From Gammaproteobacteria bacterium (GTDB lineage: Bacteria; Pseudomonadota; Gammaproteobacteria; SZUA-229), in contig JADGFA010000011.1 in NCBI GenBank assembly GCA_016744065.1, forward strand, positions 1 to 64,000: a DNA stretch of 64,000 nucleotides, in the 5' to 3' direction. Shown one piece after another: positions 46,622-56,591 of the stretch (positions are counted from its first letter, which is position 1; each line of letters begins with the position of its first letter). The translations under genes were made by a program, and so were the position numbers. The notes beneath the pieces are model-generated. The model did no database searches. It had not been told where the DNA came from and saw only the letters and a program-made list of their open reading frames with translations.

Positions 46622-49309
46622 TTAACTGATTGCGTATCCAAACTTACCTTCGTCATCTACCGTTACATGAATTTTGTTAATTTCTTCAGTATTAGCGATA
46701 CGAGTCAGGCACTCTGATGCCATTTCAGGTAGCATTGTACGAGTAAGGATATTTTCTATGTTTCTTGCACCTGTATCCACTTCCTGGCTTCTCGCAACAA
46801 TATGTAACATCAGGTCTTCATCATATGTGAATTCAGCACCATAATGGTTTTTGATGCGTTTTTCGATTCTATTCATATTAATTTTACAAATTTTCAATAA
46901 ATCCTCATCGCTCAACGGGTAATAGGGTATTACTGTTGTTCTACCAAGAAATGCCGGTTTGAAATACTGTAATAATTGAGGACGGAAGTTATCCAGTAGT
47001 ACTTCCGGTTCTGGTAGCTCTTCACCTGCAGCGCACATGGCACGTATATGTTCTTCACCCGCATTAGAAGTCATAATTATAACGGTATTACGGAAATCAA
47101 TATCACGGCCTTCACCGTCTTTAATGGTACCTTTATCGAGCAGGTTATAAAAAATATCCTGAACACCTGGATGCGCCTTTTCCATTTCATCCAGTAAAAT
47201 GACACTGTATGGTTTTCTGCGTACGGCTTCTGTTAATACCCCGCCTTCACCAAAACCAACATACCCTGGAGGAGAGCCTAATAGCATAGAGACTTTGTGC
47301 TCTTCCTTAAATTCAGACATGTTGATAGTTGTAATGTTTTGTTCACCACCATAAAGTAAATCAGCCAGGGCGAGAGCGGTTTCTGTTTTACCCACTCCGC
47401 TTGAACCAACTAGAAAGAATACGCCAATTGGTTTACGTGGATCGGTTAAACCGGCACGTGATGTTCGAATAGCCTGAGCAATTGCATCAAGACCATGTTT
47501 TTGTCCAATAACACGTTGTCCGAGTACATTAGTAAGGTCAAGTATATTATTAATTTCATCTGATACCATTTTACCAACGGGTATACCAGTCCAGTTGGCT
47601 ACGACTTCAGCGATTGCCTGGCTATCGACATTTACCTGAATAAGAGGGTTTTCACCCTGTAATTCAGTTAGCTCATCCATTTTCTTATGTAGGTCAGTTT
47701 TTATCGCTTCACGTTCTGTATCATCCAGTTTTTGTGGAGCATCTTCTTTTTTAGCGTTGTCTTCAGACAGGTTCTGTGCGTGAAAATCATCTTCAATTTT
47801 TCCCTGGAGCTCATGAATTTGATCGACTATTTCACTTTCTTTTTCCCATTGTGCGGTCTGGATTTCTAACTCATTTTCAAGTTGGGCCTTTTCATCTCTT
47901 ATTTCTGCTATGCGTTCATCACAGTTTCCCAGAGTGGCATTTTCACGTTCTAAAGAAATAACATTAGTTTCGTGCTGGGTTATCTGTCTGCGAGTATCCT
48001 CAATTGCTGCAGGTGTTGTACTCTGGCTTAATGAAACTCTGGCACAGGCGGTATCTAATAAGCTGACTGATTTATCGGGCAGCTGGCGTGCTGTGATATA
48101 ACGACTGGATAGTTTTACCGAATCAATAATTGCTTCATCCATAATGCGTACACCGTGATGATTAGCAAGCATGACAGAAATAGAGCGCATCATATTTATA
48201 GCTTTTGTTTCATCAGGTTCTTCTATTTTAACGACCTGGAAGCGGCGAGTAAGAGCGGGGTCCCGTTCAAAATATTTTTTATATTCTGCCCAGGTTGTTG
48301 CAGCAATGGTGCGTAATTCACCACGAGCAAGGGCAGGCTTTAATAAGTTGGCCGCATCTCCCTGGCCTTCTTTACCGCCTGCACCAATTAAGGTATGTGC
48401 TTCATCAATAAACATAATAATGGGGTCTGGTGAAGCTTTGACTTCAGCTATAACTGATTTTAGCCTGTTTTCAAATTCACCTTTTACACTGGCCCCAGCC
48501 TGTAATAAACCCAGGTCAAGGCTTCGAACAGATACACCTTTTAAAATGTCGGGTACATCACCAGATGCAATTCGTAATGCAAAACCTTCAACTACAGCGG
48601 TTTTACCTACACCCGCTTCACCGGTAAGAATAGGGTTGTTCTGTCTGCGTCGCGTTAAGATATCAATGATTTGCCTGACTTCTTCATCTCGGCCAAGTAC
48701 GGCATCAATTTTTCCGCTTTTAGCATCATCAGTAAGGTTAATGGTGAATTTATCGAGTGACGGTGTGTTCGTGGGACCAACTGGTGTATTACCATCAGAA
48801 GATGAGGTGTCACCAACCCCCGCTGAAACAGACTCAGTTGTACTACCAACAATACTGGGTAAAACAGCACGCAATGATTCAGGTGCAATTTTCTTTAGTT
48901 CCCCAGAGGTAATAGGTGTTGCTCGACGCAGGTTTTCATCTAACATTAAAGCAGCAAGAATATGTGCTGATGTTGCCTGTGGGTGAGCATATTCTACTGA
49001 TGCTAACATCCAGGCATTTTTAGCTAAATCGACAACGCTAGGGGAAAGTGCTGGTGCACGTGTATTACCTGACTTAACTCTGTCCAGTTCTTTATTTATA
49101 TCCTCAACCAGTTTTCCTGGATTAATTTCAAATTTTTCTAATAAAGCCGTAATATCACTATCGGGTAATTCCAGTAGTTTTAATAACCAGTGTTCAATTT
49201 CAATATTATAATGAGTGCGTGCCATACAGATACCTGCAGCACCTTCTAATGCGGTACGGCATGAATCATTTAGTTTTCCTACTAATGATTTTAGGTCGAT
49301 TGTAATCAT
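46622..49309 (-). CDS. clpV: T6SS sheath-recycling ATPase ClpV (TssH)
   Basis: An 895-aa AAA+ disaggregase that dismantles the contracted TssB/TssC sheath in the cytoplasm. A Clp-N domain covers about 1-150. The first AAA+ module has Walker A GEAGVGKT at 230-237 and Walker B IIMFIDEAHTLIG. The coiled middle domain spans about 410-540. The second module has GSSGVGKT, VILLDEMEKAHPG and the sensor TSNAG. The insert after Clp-N (residues about 155-185) is a Ser/Gly-rich linker. Length and the N-terminal LVGKLNDSCRTALEGAA set it apart from ClpB. A strong AAGGAAA ribosome site precedes the ATG. It follows tssG in the core operon. Confidence 0.96.
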   Translation of the reverse strand: MITIDLKSLVGKLNDSCRTALEGAAGICMARTHYNIEIEHWLLKLLELPDSDITALLEKFEINPGKLVEDINKELDRVKSGNTRAPALSPSVVDLAKNAWMLASVEYAHPQATSAHILAALMLDENLRRATPITSGELKKIAPESLRAVLPSIVGSTTESVSAGVGDTSSSDGNTPVGPTNTPSLDKFTINLTDDAKSGKIDAVLGRDEEVRQIIDILTRRRQNNPILTGEAGVGKTAVVEGFALRIASGDVPDILKGVSVRSLDLGLLQAGASVKGEFENRLKSVIAEVKASPDPIIMFIDEAHTLIGAGGKEGQGDAANLLKPALARGELRTIAATTWAEYKKYFERDPALTRRFQVVKIEEPDETKAINMMRSISVMLANHHGVRIMDEAIIDSVKLSSRYITARQLPDKSVSLLDTACARVSLSQSTTPAAIEDTRRQITQHETNVISLERENATLGNCDERIAEIRDEKAQLENELEIQTAQWEKESEIVDQIHELQGKIEDDFHAQNLSEDNAKKEDAPQKLDDTEREAIKTDLHKKMDELTELQGENPLIQVNVDSQAIAEVVANWTGIPVGKMVSDEINNILDLTNVLGQRVIGQKHGLDAIAQAIRTSRAGLTDPRKPIGVFFLVGSSGVGKTETALALADLLYGGEQNITTINMSEFKEEHKVSMLLGSPPGYVGFGEGGVLTEAVRRKPYSVILLDEMEKAHPGVQDIFYNLLDKGTIKDGEGRDIDFRNTVIIMTSNAGEEHIRAMCAAGEELPEPEVLLDNFRPQLLQYFKPAFLGRTTVIPYYPLSDEDLLKICKINMNRIEKRIKNHYGAEFTYDEDLMLHIVARSQEVDTGARNIENILTRTMLPEMASECLTRIANTEEINKIHVTVDDEGKFGYAIS

Positions 49310-49406
49310 GCGGGTTTCCTTTTCTTGTTTTTCTAATTTTAAAATTAGTTCAATATATTAATTAGTGTTTATTCTTTAATTATACCCAGTTATTTAGAAC
49401 CTTTCG

Positions 49407-50522
49407 TTAGCCTAATCTGCCTGCTGAAACAGAAATATCGAGTGTTTTATTTCTATCTTCAGGTGTGATAGGCCTATTGGATAACCAGGTGTTCCAGCCA
49501 ATAATAGCTGGTTCTTTTTTTCCTAGTCTGATTTTATCGGGTATATCTTTTCGTTTAATACGAATTATGAATTCGTAATCATTTTCCATTCCTACATACA
49601 TTCTCACCAGCTCATTAAGTGCTTTCAGAGCATAAGTGCCGGGGGCAAAAGCAGCTAATTGCTGTTTGTTTAAAGGCCCCAGTATTATGTGTATTTTCCC
49701 CTGGGCAAACCAGCCTTTTTTACCCAGCATAGCTGAACGACCCAGGCAGACATTTCTACCGTCTGGATTAAAGTTATCGGGTAATTTTGTGCGAACATCA
49801 TTAATCAAGTCCTGCCACTGGCCAACAAACTGGTCGATTTCAACAGGTATTTTAAAGTGAGAGCGTAAAATCTGTTTTAAACCGGTTGACGTTCGTACCT
49901 GTTGAGTAAGCAGTCCACTATAAAAAATTAGTGATTCATCTTTGGTGTATAAACGATTATTTAAACCTGAAGTACCCAATCCAATTAATGATAACAGAGC
50001 TTTAGTTTGTGGTTCATGTTGATTTTTAGATGCATAGTGTAAACGGTTTCGTTCATAGTGCAGGGGCAGGTTGTACTTTACTGAGGCCTGAAAAAAAAGA
50101 GATAGAGTTCTATGGTTAAATAAATCGAAGAATCTTTCCATTGATTCGTCTTTTTGTTTTTGTCGTTTCAGGATTAGTTCGGTGTAATGAAATGGTAAAA
50201 CGCCCATTGAGCCTGTTAAACCCATCAGGTTTACTATCATTTCCCATTGAGCCAGACCAGAGTGTTTATTTACCCGCTGAACATTATCAATTTCAGATGA
50301 TGAAAAGGCGAGTGACTGACTCGTCTTAAATCTTATTGATTCACTGGATGGAGGTGTAAAGCGTGCTACCGGATTACAGGAAATATTTGATTGTGAGTTT
50401 TCTTTTTCAAACACAGCAGAACGTTCCAACAGGCGTATAGCCTGTAGAAATTGAAAATCGTAAGGTGCTTCAGTTACTTTTCGAGTTACAGAAGTATTTT
50501 TTCGCCAGCCCTTGGTGGACAT
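49407..50522 (-). CDS. tssG: T6SS baseplate protein TssG
   Basis: A 371-aa baseplate wedge subunit that binds TssF. Typical features are the start DFQFLQAIRLLE, RFTPPSSESIRFK, the GLTGSMGVLPFHYTELIL block, FFDLFNHRTLSLFFQA, and the late LGRSAMLGKKGW and IHIILGPL segments. Its start overlaps the end of tssF by 37 bp, so the two are probably translated together to match their fixed ratio. Confidence 0.95.
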   Translation of the reverse strand: MSTKGWRKNTSVTRKVTEAPYDFQFLQAIRLLERSAVFEKENSQSNISCNPVARFTPPSSESIRFKTSQSLAFSSSEIDNVQRVNKHSGLAQWEMIVNLMGLTGSMGVLPFHYTELILKRQKQKDESMERFFDLFNHRTLSLFFQASVKYNLPLHYERNRLHYASKNQHEPQTKALLSLIGLGTSGLNNRLYTKDESLIFYSGLLTQQVRTSTGLKQILRSHFKIPVEIDQFVGQWQDLINDVRTKLPDNFNPDGRNVCLGRSAMLGKKGWFAQGKIHIILGPLNKQQLAAFAPGTYALKALNELVRMYVGMENDYEFIIRIKRKDIPDKIRLGKKEPAIIGWNTWLSNRPITPEDRNKTLDISVSAGRLG

Positions 50523-52321
50523 TTTTTAAGGTAACCTTCTTTACTTTTTAATTTAACAAGAACACGGGTAAATGAATTTAATGAGCAATATAATGCAAAG
50601 AAATGTTCAAGTATCGTGGCAAATAAATAACTACTACTACCGGTAAGTTGCGAGTCATCCAGTTCTATTTCTACTTCTATGCCTCTGCATAAAGCGGTTC
50701 GGCCATCTATAGTAAGAGGCGCGCTAATTGCTTTTGTATTTACACTCATAATTGATTCAATCTGAGCGCGATTAATAGAGGATTCTTTAAAGTCATATAA
50801 TCGTAAAATTTCTTTTAAAGCGTTAGTTGCATCATCTCTGCCTGTAATAGATAAATGATTAAGGCTTAAATGAGATATTAAACGCCAGCGAGCATTATTA
50901 CGCATAGACGGGCGTACTGTGTTGCCTGGTTGTGTTACACAGCGAATATGCTTACAGGGAGGTGCACTATCAATACATTGTAAACGTGGTTGGTCTGCAG
51001 AAAAAGGCAGTTTAGCAGGCTGGTCACGATTACTGCATGTTGTTTGCAGGCTTAAGGTACGGTCATCCGGATTATTAGGGTTGAAATAAAGATCAACCAG
51101 ACTCAAAAATACATCACTTCCATCATCTCTTAAGTGAGTACCCATTTTTGCGCTTCGGCGTTGTGCAAACCAGTAGGCATGATTTTCCTGATCATGACTT
51201 TCATGATTAGTGCCATATAGTGGTAGATAGGTTTCTTTATCTCCTGCCGAGGTTGATGCAGTTACATTATTTACTGAGTAAATTTCGTATCCAGTGGGTC
51301 TTCTTGCATCGGGAATAATTTGATATTCAGTTGTTGTATGATCCAGTTTTATAGGGTCTGTTCTATGCTCAAATAAATTAACTGCCGGGGAGCAGGCCAT
51401 TTGAAATGTTTCAGCAGAAATATTATGTTCAAGTTCAACATCAGATTTACCCAGATAAATATAAAATTCTAGAGTATCTAATGCATCATCAGGTATTTTT
51501 TTGGCAAAACCTTCAAACTCAATAAACATAAACTTTTCAGGAAAAGTAAAATATTCAGTTAACAAGCGATAACCCATAAATGAGGTGTCAGGGTAGGGTA
51601 ACAGACCTTCATCAACTTTAAATCCAACGGGTTTAATAATACTGGCAGGTAAGCGTACAGGCTTTGAGTCTGTTTCAGATGTGACCATGATAACAGCCTG
51701 GCAATCATTAAGGAGCAGTTCGTATAACGGATTTATATGCTGTGGTTGTCCCTTGAGATAAAAGCGAATATTGTCCGGCTTGTTTTCAGCAAATGTAATA
51801 TCTTCATTAAATGTTTTTAAGGACAGTTTTAAAACACCAGCTGAACCTTTTAAACCGTCTGAGCCAGGTGTTGTAAATGGGCGCCCTATTAAATTGGCTT
51901 CAGTTATTTTAAAGGGATGTAATTGAGTCTCATAAATTGCTGAGAAGCGGCATGTTTCACCACCAAATTGTTCTGTTTCCAGTAGCGTGTTTTTGGGCAG
52001 GTGATATGATGCTTCCAGTTTTTCTTCATCGGGTACAAACTGAATGATACTCATTGATGGAATAGGGCGTTGATAATGAGGAAACAGTACTTCCAGTAAA
52101 GCATCGCTTAATTCAGGGAAATCATCATCCAGTTTATGCTGGATTCGAGCATTTAAATAAGCAAAACCTTCAATTAAACGGGATACATGGGGGTCTTCAA
52201 TTGTTTCTGCATTTATACCTAAACGGCCAGCAATCTTTGGGTGTTCACCTGCAAATTCGGCTCCCATCTGGCGAATATAAGCCAGTTCTTTTTCATAGTA
52301 GGGAAGCAATTCATCAGCCAT
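50486..52321 (-). CDS. tssF: T6SS baseplate protein TssF
   Basis: A 611-aa baseplate wedge protein. Diagnostic blocks are LLPYYEKELAYIRQMGAEFA, HPKIAGRLGI, DPHVSRLIEGFAYLNARI, ALLEVLFPHYQRPIPSM, and the C-terminal GIEVEIELDD and LATILEHFFALY. The start overlaps tssE by 8 bp and the end overlaps tssG by 37 bp, so the tssE-tssF-tssG trio is tightly coupled. Confidence 0.96.
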   Translation of the reverse strand: MADELLPYYEKELAYIRQMGAEFAGEHPKIAGRLGINAETIEDPHVSRLIEGFAYLNARIQHKLDDDFPELSDALLEVLFPHYQRPIPSMSIIQFVPDEEKLEASYHLPKNTLLETEQFGGETCRFSAIYETQLHPFKITEANLIGRPFTTPGSDGLKGSAGVLKLSLKTFNEDITFAENKPDNIRFYLKGQPQHINPLYELLLNDCQAVIMVTSETDSKPVRLPASIIKPVGFKVDEGLLPYPDTSFMGYRLLTEYFTFPEKFMFIEFEGFAKKIPDDALDTLEFYIYLGKSDVELEHNISAETFQMACSPAVNLFEHRTDPIKLDHTTTEYQIIPDARRPTGYEIYSVNNVTASTSAGDKETYLPLYGTNHESHDQENHAYWFAQRRSAKMGTHLRDDGSDVFLSLVDLYFNPNNPDDRTLSLQTTCSNRDQPAKLPFSADQPRLQCIDSAPPCKHIRCVTQPGNTVRPSMRNNARWRLISHLSLNHLSITGRDDATNALKEILRLYDFKESSINRAQIESIMSVNTKAISAPLTIDGRTALCRGIEVEIELDDSQLTGSSSYLFATILEHFFALYCSLNSFTRVLVKLKSKEGYLKKCPPRAGEKILL

Positions 52322-52811
52322 GATTGGTTTCCTCTACACTTACAGTACGGGTTACGGGCTCAAGAATAGAATCGAAAACCACCATCTCTGGAGATGGGTC
52401 TGCATATAATGTTGCATCGATTCTAAATCTTAAGGTGCGGTCTAGTGAATCAGAGTTATCCATATATCTTACTTTAACCGATTTAAATCTGGGTTCATAC
52501 TCAATAAGAATGCTTTCCAGATGTTGTATAAATTCTTCGCGTTTTTCTTTATCTGAAATATTAACGGTTGCCAGATCAGGAAGTCCATAGTTTAACAATG
52601 AGCTTTGTATTTCGCTTAATTCATTGTCAGGCTCTACCATCCTGAAACGGGTATTAAGTAAGTTTTCAAGATCACGGCGTACGCTATTGCGAAGCTCTTT
52701 TAGTTTCTGATGTTGATCCGGGTCAACTTCCACATTATTGTTTGGATCATTATCAATTAAACGATCTAATATGGATGGACGCAGTTTCTTTTTCTTATCT
52801 ACTCTTGCCAT
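52314..52811 (-). CDS. tssE: T6SS baseplate protein TssE (gp25-like)
   Basis: A 165-aa homologue of phage T4 gp25, which begins sheath assembly on the baseplate. It shows RPSILDRLIDND near the start, the SVRRDLENLLNTRF motif with the conserved Arg-Asp-Leu-Glu core of the EPR-type region, LNYGLPDLATV, and the VRYMDN..LRFRIDATLYAD strands. It is 143 bp from the second tssC and overlaps tssF. Confidence 0.93.
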   Translation of the reverse strand: MARVDKKKKLRPSILDRLIDNDPNNNVEVDPDQHQKLKELRNSVRRDLENLLNTRFRMVEPDNELSEIQSSLLNYGLPDLATVNISDKEKREEFIQHLESILIEYEPRFKSVKVRYMDNSDSLDRTLRFRIDATLYADPSPEMVVFDSILEPVTRTVSVEETNHG

Positions 52812-52954
52812 TTTTATATCTATTTATGCAGCTGAAGTTTGTTAGTTAATGGCGCAGGGCGTTGTACTGTATTTCGACCTGGATTAACAGAGTAAATAAT
52901 TGCTTTGTTTATAATCACCAGGTAAGTAATAACGTTTTTTATCATAATGATGTA

Positions 52955-54451
52955 TCAGGCCGATTGGGCCAGTTCAGTAACCAGTTCCAGTTCTGAGACC
53001 ATATGGTCTAATTGATAATGTGGTCGAAGGTGAATGACACATACAAATTCACCGGGTTTTTCAGGGTGTTCTTTTACCTGTACGGCAGCTTCTCTTAATG
53101 GATAACGAGCCTGTTCTTCCCATTCTAAATCCTCACGACCTGTTGTGTATTTAAACAACCAGTTGCGTAAGAAATCTTCACATTCTTCAGCCGTGGTAAA
53201 TGAGCCCACTTTGTCACGTATCATTACTTTAATGTAATGTGCAATTCGTGCACCACATAAAACATGTTGTAACATAGCGGATAGTCGCGCGTTAACTTCA
53301 CCCTCACGATTCGACTGTCTTTTAGGTTTATGAGCAGACTGATTGCCATAGAAAGCAGCAAATGGTGTATCGTAACACTGGCAAAGAGGAATAAAACCAA
53401 GGTCACTAAGTTCACGTTCTTTTATATCGGTAATAATGACGTCAGTTACTGGTTTTGTTGCTATGTTTTCTGCATCGGTTTCATAGCTATCACAGAACAG
53501 GTTGGTTAGTAATCCTCCGCCAATCTGATTACGTGGAACACCTCTAATATGTCCAAACCAGCCTACATTTGCAAATTCACGAATCATAATTGCGGCAAAG
53601 CCATATGCGGCATTTCCCCAGCAATAATTTTCTCTTTCATGACTGGCAACCTGTTCATAAAAAAACATGCCTTTAAAGCTGCCGGGGGTTTTACGGTAGG
53701 GTAATCGCATCAAAATATGTGGCATGACCAGACCAATAAACTGAGAATCAATTTTACCTCTAAATGCACGCCATTTAATATATTCTTTTTGTGCAAAAAT
53801 ACTGTGTAAGTTTAAGGGGTTACCCAATGTTGAGTAATCATCAAGACCAAATAATTCAGGAGAAGCGCCTGTAATAAAGGGTGCAAAAGAAGCGGCAGCA
53901 ACCTGAGATATTCCTTCCAGTGTTGCCAGGTCATCGTATTTGTGCTCCTGTGACGGTTTATGACTAACTTCATAATCACCTATTAATACGCCATAAGGTT
54001 CACCACCAGGAGTTCCGTATTCTTCATTGTATATTTTCTGAAATAACTGGCTTTGATCAAACTCCAGTGCACGGGATATATCCCGTGATAGCTCTGGCCA
54101 TGTAGCATCAAATAATTTTATTTTTATACTTTTTATTCCATCAGCCTGAACGGCTAGATACCAGAGTCCACGCCAGGATGACTCTAATTTCTGAAAATGT
54201 CTGTGGTGGATTATTACATTTACCTGATCATTGATCATATAATCAATATCAGAAATTGAGCGTTGTATTGCGTCAATAATATCTTCAGGTTTTCTAAGAC
54301 TTTTAATCGGGGTAAATTCTGTTAACCAATAGGCAAGTGCTTTTAAATAATCAACTTCATCTAAAAATTGTTGAACACTGGTGATGTAAGCCGATTTTGA
54401 GCAAAGGCTATCTAAATTAATTTCAGATTCTGTCAGCTTATCCCTGGACAT
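52955..54451 (-). CDS. Second TssC-type sheath protein (TssC2)
   Basis: A 498-aa paralogue of the sheath large subunit, in tandem with tssC at 54546. It keeps the TssC core: [69 protein letters not shown], and FEDFLRNW-like CEDFLRNWL. The N-terminal 60 residues (where TssC contacts TssB) differ strongly from TssC, with an aromatic-rich LKALAYWLTEFTPIK segment. It is separated from tssC by a 13-bp hairpin. It may be a baseplate-proximal or alternative sheath subunit. Tandem TssC genes occur in some T6SS clusters, but the role of the second is unclear to me. Confidence 0.9.
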   Translation of the reverse strand: MSRDKLTESEINLDSLCSKSAYITSVQQFLDEVDYLKALAYWLTEFTPIKSLRKPEDIIDAIQRSISDIDYMINDQVNVIIHHRHFQKLESSWRGLWYLAVQADGIKSIKIKLFDATWPELSRDISRALEFDQSQLFQKIYNEEYGTPGGEPYGVLIGDYEVSHKPSQEHKYDDLATLEGISQVAAASFAPFITGASPELFGLDDYSTLGNPLNLHSIFAQKEYIKWRAFRGKIDSQFIGLVMPHILMRLPYRKTPGSFKGMFFYEQVASHERENYCWGNAAYGFAAIMIREFANVGWFGHIRGVPRNQIGGGLLTNLFCDSYETDAENIATKPVTDVIITDIKERELSDLGFIPLCQCYDTPFAAFYGNQSAHKPKRQSNREGEVNARLSAMLQHVLCGARIAHYIKVMIRDKVGSFTTAEECEDFLRNWLFKYTTGREDLEWEEQARYPLREAAVQVKEHPEKPGEFVCVIHLRPHYQLDHMVSELELVTELAQSA

Positions 54452-54492
54452 TCATTTACCGATTTGAATTGTATTTTAGCTAGTGAAGAAGC

Positions 54493-54523
54493 AGAAACCG
54501 TATCTATTAAAGATACGGTTTCT
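54493..54523 (-). other. Perfect 13-bp hairpin between tssC and tssC2
   Basis: AGAAACCGTATCT and its exact complement flank a 5-nt loop, 22 bp beyond the tssC stop. It lacks a T-run and so is not a typical terminator. It could protect the tssBC message from 3' decay or partly stop transcription, raising sheath protein over downstream components. Confidence 0.7.
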
Positions 54524-54545
54524 GGCAACACGCAGTGTTAAAGAT

Positions 54546-56036
54546 TTAACCGGCTTTAGGTATGCTTGCAACCATACGCATAGAAGCACTCAGTTCTTCC
54601 ATCTGTAACCATGGACGCATATAAGCAACAGCGCTATATGCACCTGGTTGTCCAGGAACTTCTTTAACTTCTATGCTTGCTTCTGCCAGTGGGAACCGTG
54701 CTTTCATTTCAGCACTTGCACCTGGGCTGGCATTAACATAGCTGGATATCCAGCGATTTAACCATTCCTCAGCATCACTGGCTTCCATAAATGAACCAAT
54801 CTTGTCGCGTGCCATTACTTTCAGGAAGTGTGCAATGCGGGAAGTAGCCATTATATAAGGAAGGCGAGCAGAGATTTCTGCATTCGCTGTTGCAGAAGGA
54901 TCATCAAACTTTTTAGCTTTCTGTGTTGTTTGCGCACCAAAGAAAACAGCATAGTCTGTATTTTTATAATGACATAAAGGCAGGAAGCCCAGTTTACTTA
55001 ATTCAGCTTCACGTCGATCAGTAATACCAATTTCTGTTGGGCATTTTGCATCAACATCACCATCATCACTAACAAATGCATGGCTTGGCAGACCTTCAAC
55101 TTTACCACCACCTTCAGCGCCACGTATACTCGTGCACCAGCCATATTCAGCATATGACTGTGTAAGTGTTGTGCCCATTGCATATGCTGCATTCATCCAG
55201 CAATACTCATCATGCTCACTCTCTAGCTGGCGACCATCTGAATCGAGTTTTGCTTCTTCAAAATTAAATGCTTCAACAGGTTTTGTTGCAGAACCATAAG
55301 GCAGGCGAGCCAGTACACGAGGCATTGTCAGGGTAACAAAACGTGAGTCTTCGCTATCGCGGAAACTACGCCACTTAGTGTATTCGGCAGAGTCAAAAAT
55401 CTTTTCAAGATCACGCGGTTTTGATAATTCGGTAAAACTGTCAAAGCCAAACATTTTAGGATCGGCTGCAGAGATGAATGGGCAAAAACCGGCGGCGGCT
55501 ACATTAGACATACTTGAAAGCATATCCAGGTCATCTGGGTGTCCTGAAAATTCAAAATCACCAATTAATGCAGCATAAGGTTCACCACCGGCAGTACCAA
55601 ATTCACTTTCATAAATTTTCTTGAATATCTGGCTTTGATCAAATTCAACCGCTTTTTCAAGATCTTTGGAGAGTTCTTTTTTGCTGATATTCATTACACG
55701 AATTTTTAAATCCGTGCTGGTTTCTGAGTTCATTACCAGATGATTAAGGCCGCGCCATGAGCCTTCCAGTTTTTGAAATTTTTCATTTTGCATAATTGCT
55801 GATAACTGTTTGGACATAACGTTATCAATTGCAGCAATAGCATTGTTAATAGTTACTGTTAGGTTTTTATCCCATTTAACAGTTCCATCCATTGCTTCTT
55901 TGGTGAGTGCTTTTAAAAGGCCTTCGGTTTCATCACGAGAGGTTTGTTTGGTTGCAGAAATTGCCTGCTCAAGAAAACTGACCTGTTCTTCGGCTTCAGC
56001 TTCGGCTGTCTGCGATTCTGTTTCTGTATCGCTCAT
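54546..56036 (-). CDS. tssC: T6SS sheath large subunit TssC (VipB)
   Basis: A 496-aa contractile sheath subunit. Hallmarks are [82 protein letters not shown] and [11 protein letters not shown]. The N-terminus has the acidic/hydrophobic helix ([12 protein letters not shown]) typical of the TssB-binding region. The ATG overlaps the tssB stop in a TAATG junction, so translation is coupled, matching the 1:1 sheath. Confidence 0.97.
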   Translation of the reverse strand: MSDTETESQTAEAEAEEQVSFLEQAISATKQTSRDETEGLLKALTKEAMDGTVKWDKNLTVTINNAIAAIDNVMSKQLSAIMQNEKFQKLEGSWRGLNHLVMNSETSTDLKIRVMNISKKELSKDLEKAVEFDQSQIFKKIYESEFGTAGGEPYAALIGDFEFSGHPDDLDMLSSMSNVAAAGFCPFISAADPKMFGFDSFTELSKPRDLEKIFDSAEYTKWRSFRDSEDSRFVTLTMPRVLARLPYGSATKPVEAFNFEEAKLDSDGRQLESEHDEYCWMNAAYAMGTTLTQSYAEYGWCTSIRGAEGGGKVEGLPSHAFVSDDGDVDAKCPTEIGITDRREAELSKLGFLPLCHYKNTDYAVFFGAQTTQKAKKFDDPSATANAEISARLPYIMATSRIAHFLKVMARDKIGSFMEASDAEEWLNRWISSYVNASPGASAEMKARFPLAEASIEVKEVPGQPGAYSAVAYMRPWLQMEELSASMRMVASIPKAG

Positions 56037-56554
56037 TATTCGTCACCTTTTTTATCGTCATCTGAGCCCAGCTCACCCTGTAAAGAGGCAAGTGAATCCG
56101 CATTGCTTAATACTTCTTCCAGTAAGTTTTCAAGATCTTCTGAACGGTCTGCTTTTGTAAGCAGGTCGCGTAATTTATTACGTGTTTCCATTAGCTTTTT
56201 AAGTGGATCTACTTTATTTACAATATTTTGTGGTTCAAAGTCTTCCATGCTTTTAAAGCCGAGTTCTACAGACATTTCGCTGCCATCACCCTCAAGTGTG
56301 TTTTCAACTTTCATGTTCGCCTGAGGTGATACATTATTCATAACTTCATTGAAATTATCACGATCAACCTGTGAAAACTTACGATCTTTTAATGCTTTTT
56401 TATTTTCGGTGTTATCGCCGGAGTAATCACCCATTACACCCATTACAAAAGGGATCTCTTTATTTTGTACGGCACCATTGGTTTCTACATCATAAGTGAT
56501 GTGAACACGGGGCTTCCTTACTCGTTTTAATTTGTCATGAATACTTTCAGACAT
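56036..56554 (-). CDS. tssB: T6SS sheath small subunit TssB (VipA)
   Basis: A 172-aa sheath subunit that pairs with TssC. The pattern [31 protein letters not shown]-like [33 protein letters not shown] and [12 protein letters not shown] is diagnostic. The C-terminus is acidic. An AGAGGAT ribosome site lies upstream. It is 37 bp downstream of tssA. Confidence 0.96.
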   Translation of the reverse strand: MSESIHDKLKRVRKPRVHITYDVETNGAVQNKEIPFVMGVMGDYSGDNTENKKALKDRKFSQVDRDNFNEVMNNVSPQANMKVENTLEGDGSEMSVELGFKSMEDFEPQNIVNKVDPLKKLMETRNKLRDLLTKADRSEDLENLLEEVLSNADSLASLQGELGSDDDKKGDE

Positions 56555-56591
56555 GATTTAATCCTCTTTATTTTTAATTAATATATCGTCT

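Noticed and set aside
48171-48986. 271-aa plus-strand ORF antisense to clpV
   Set aside because: It covers highly conserved AAA+ sequence of clpV on the other strand and its product has no domain pattern.
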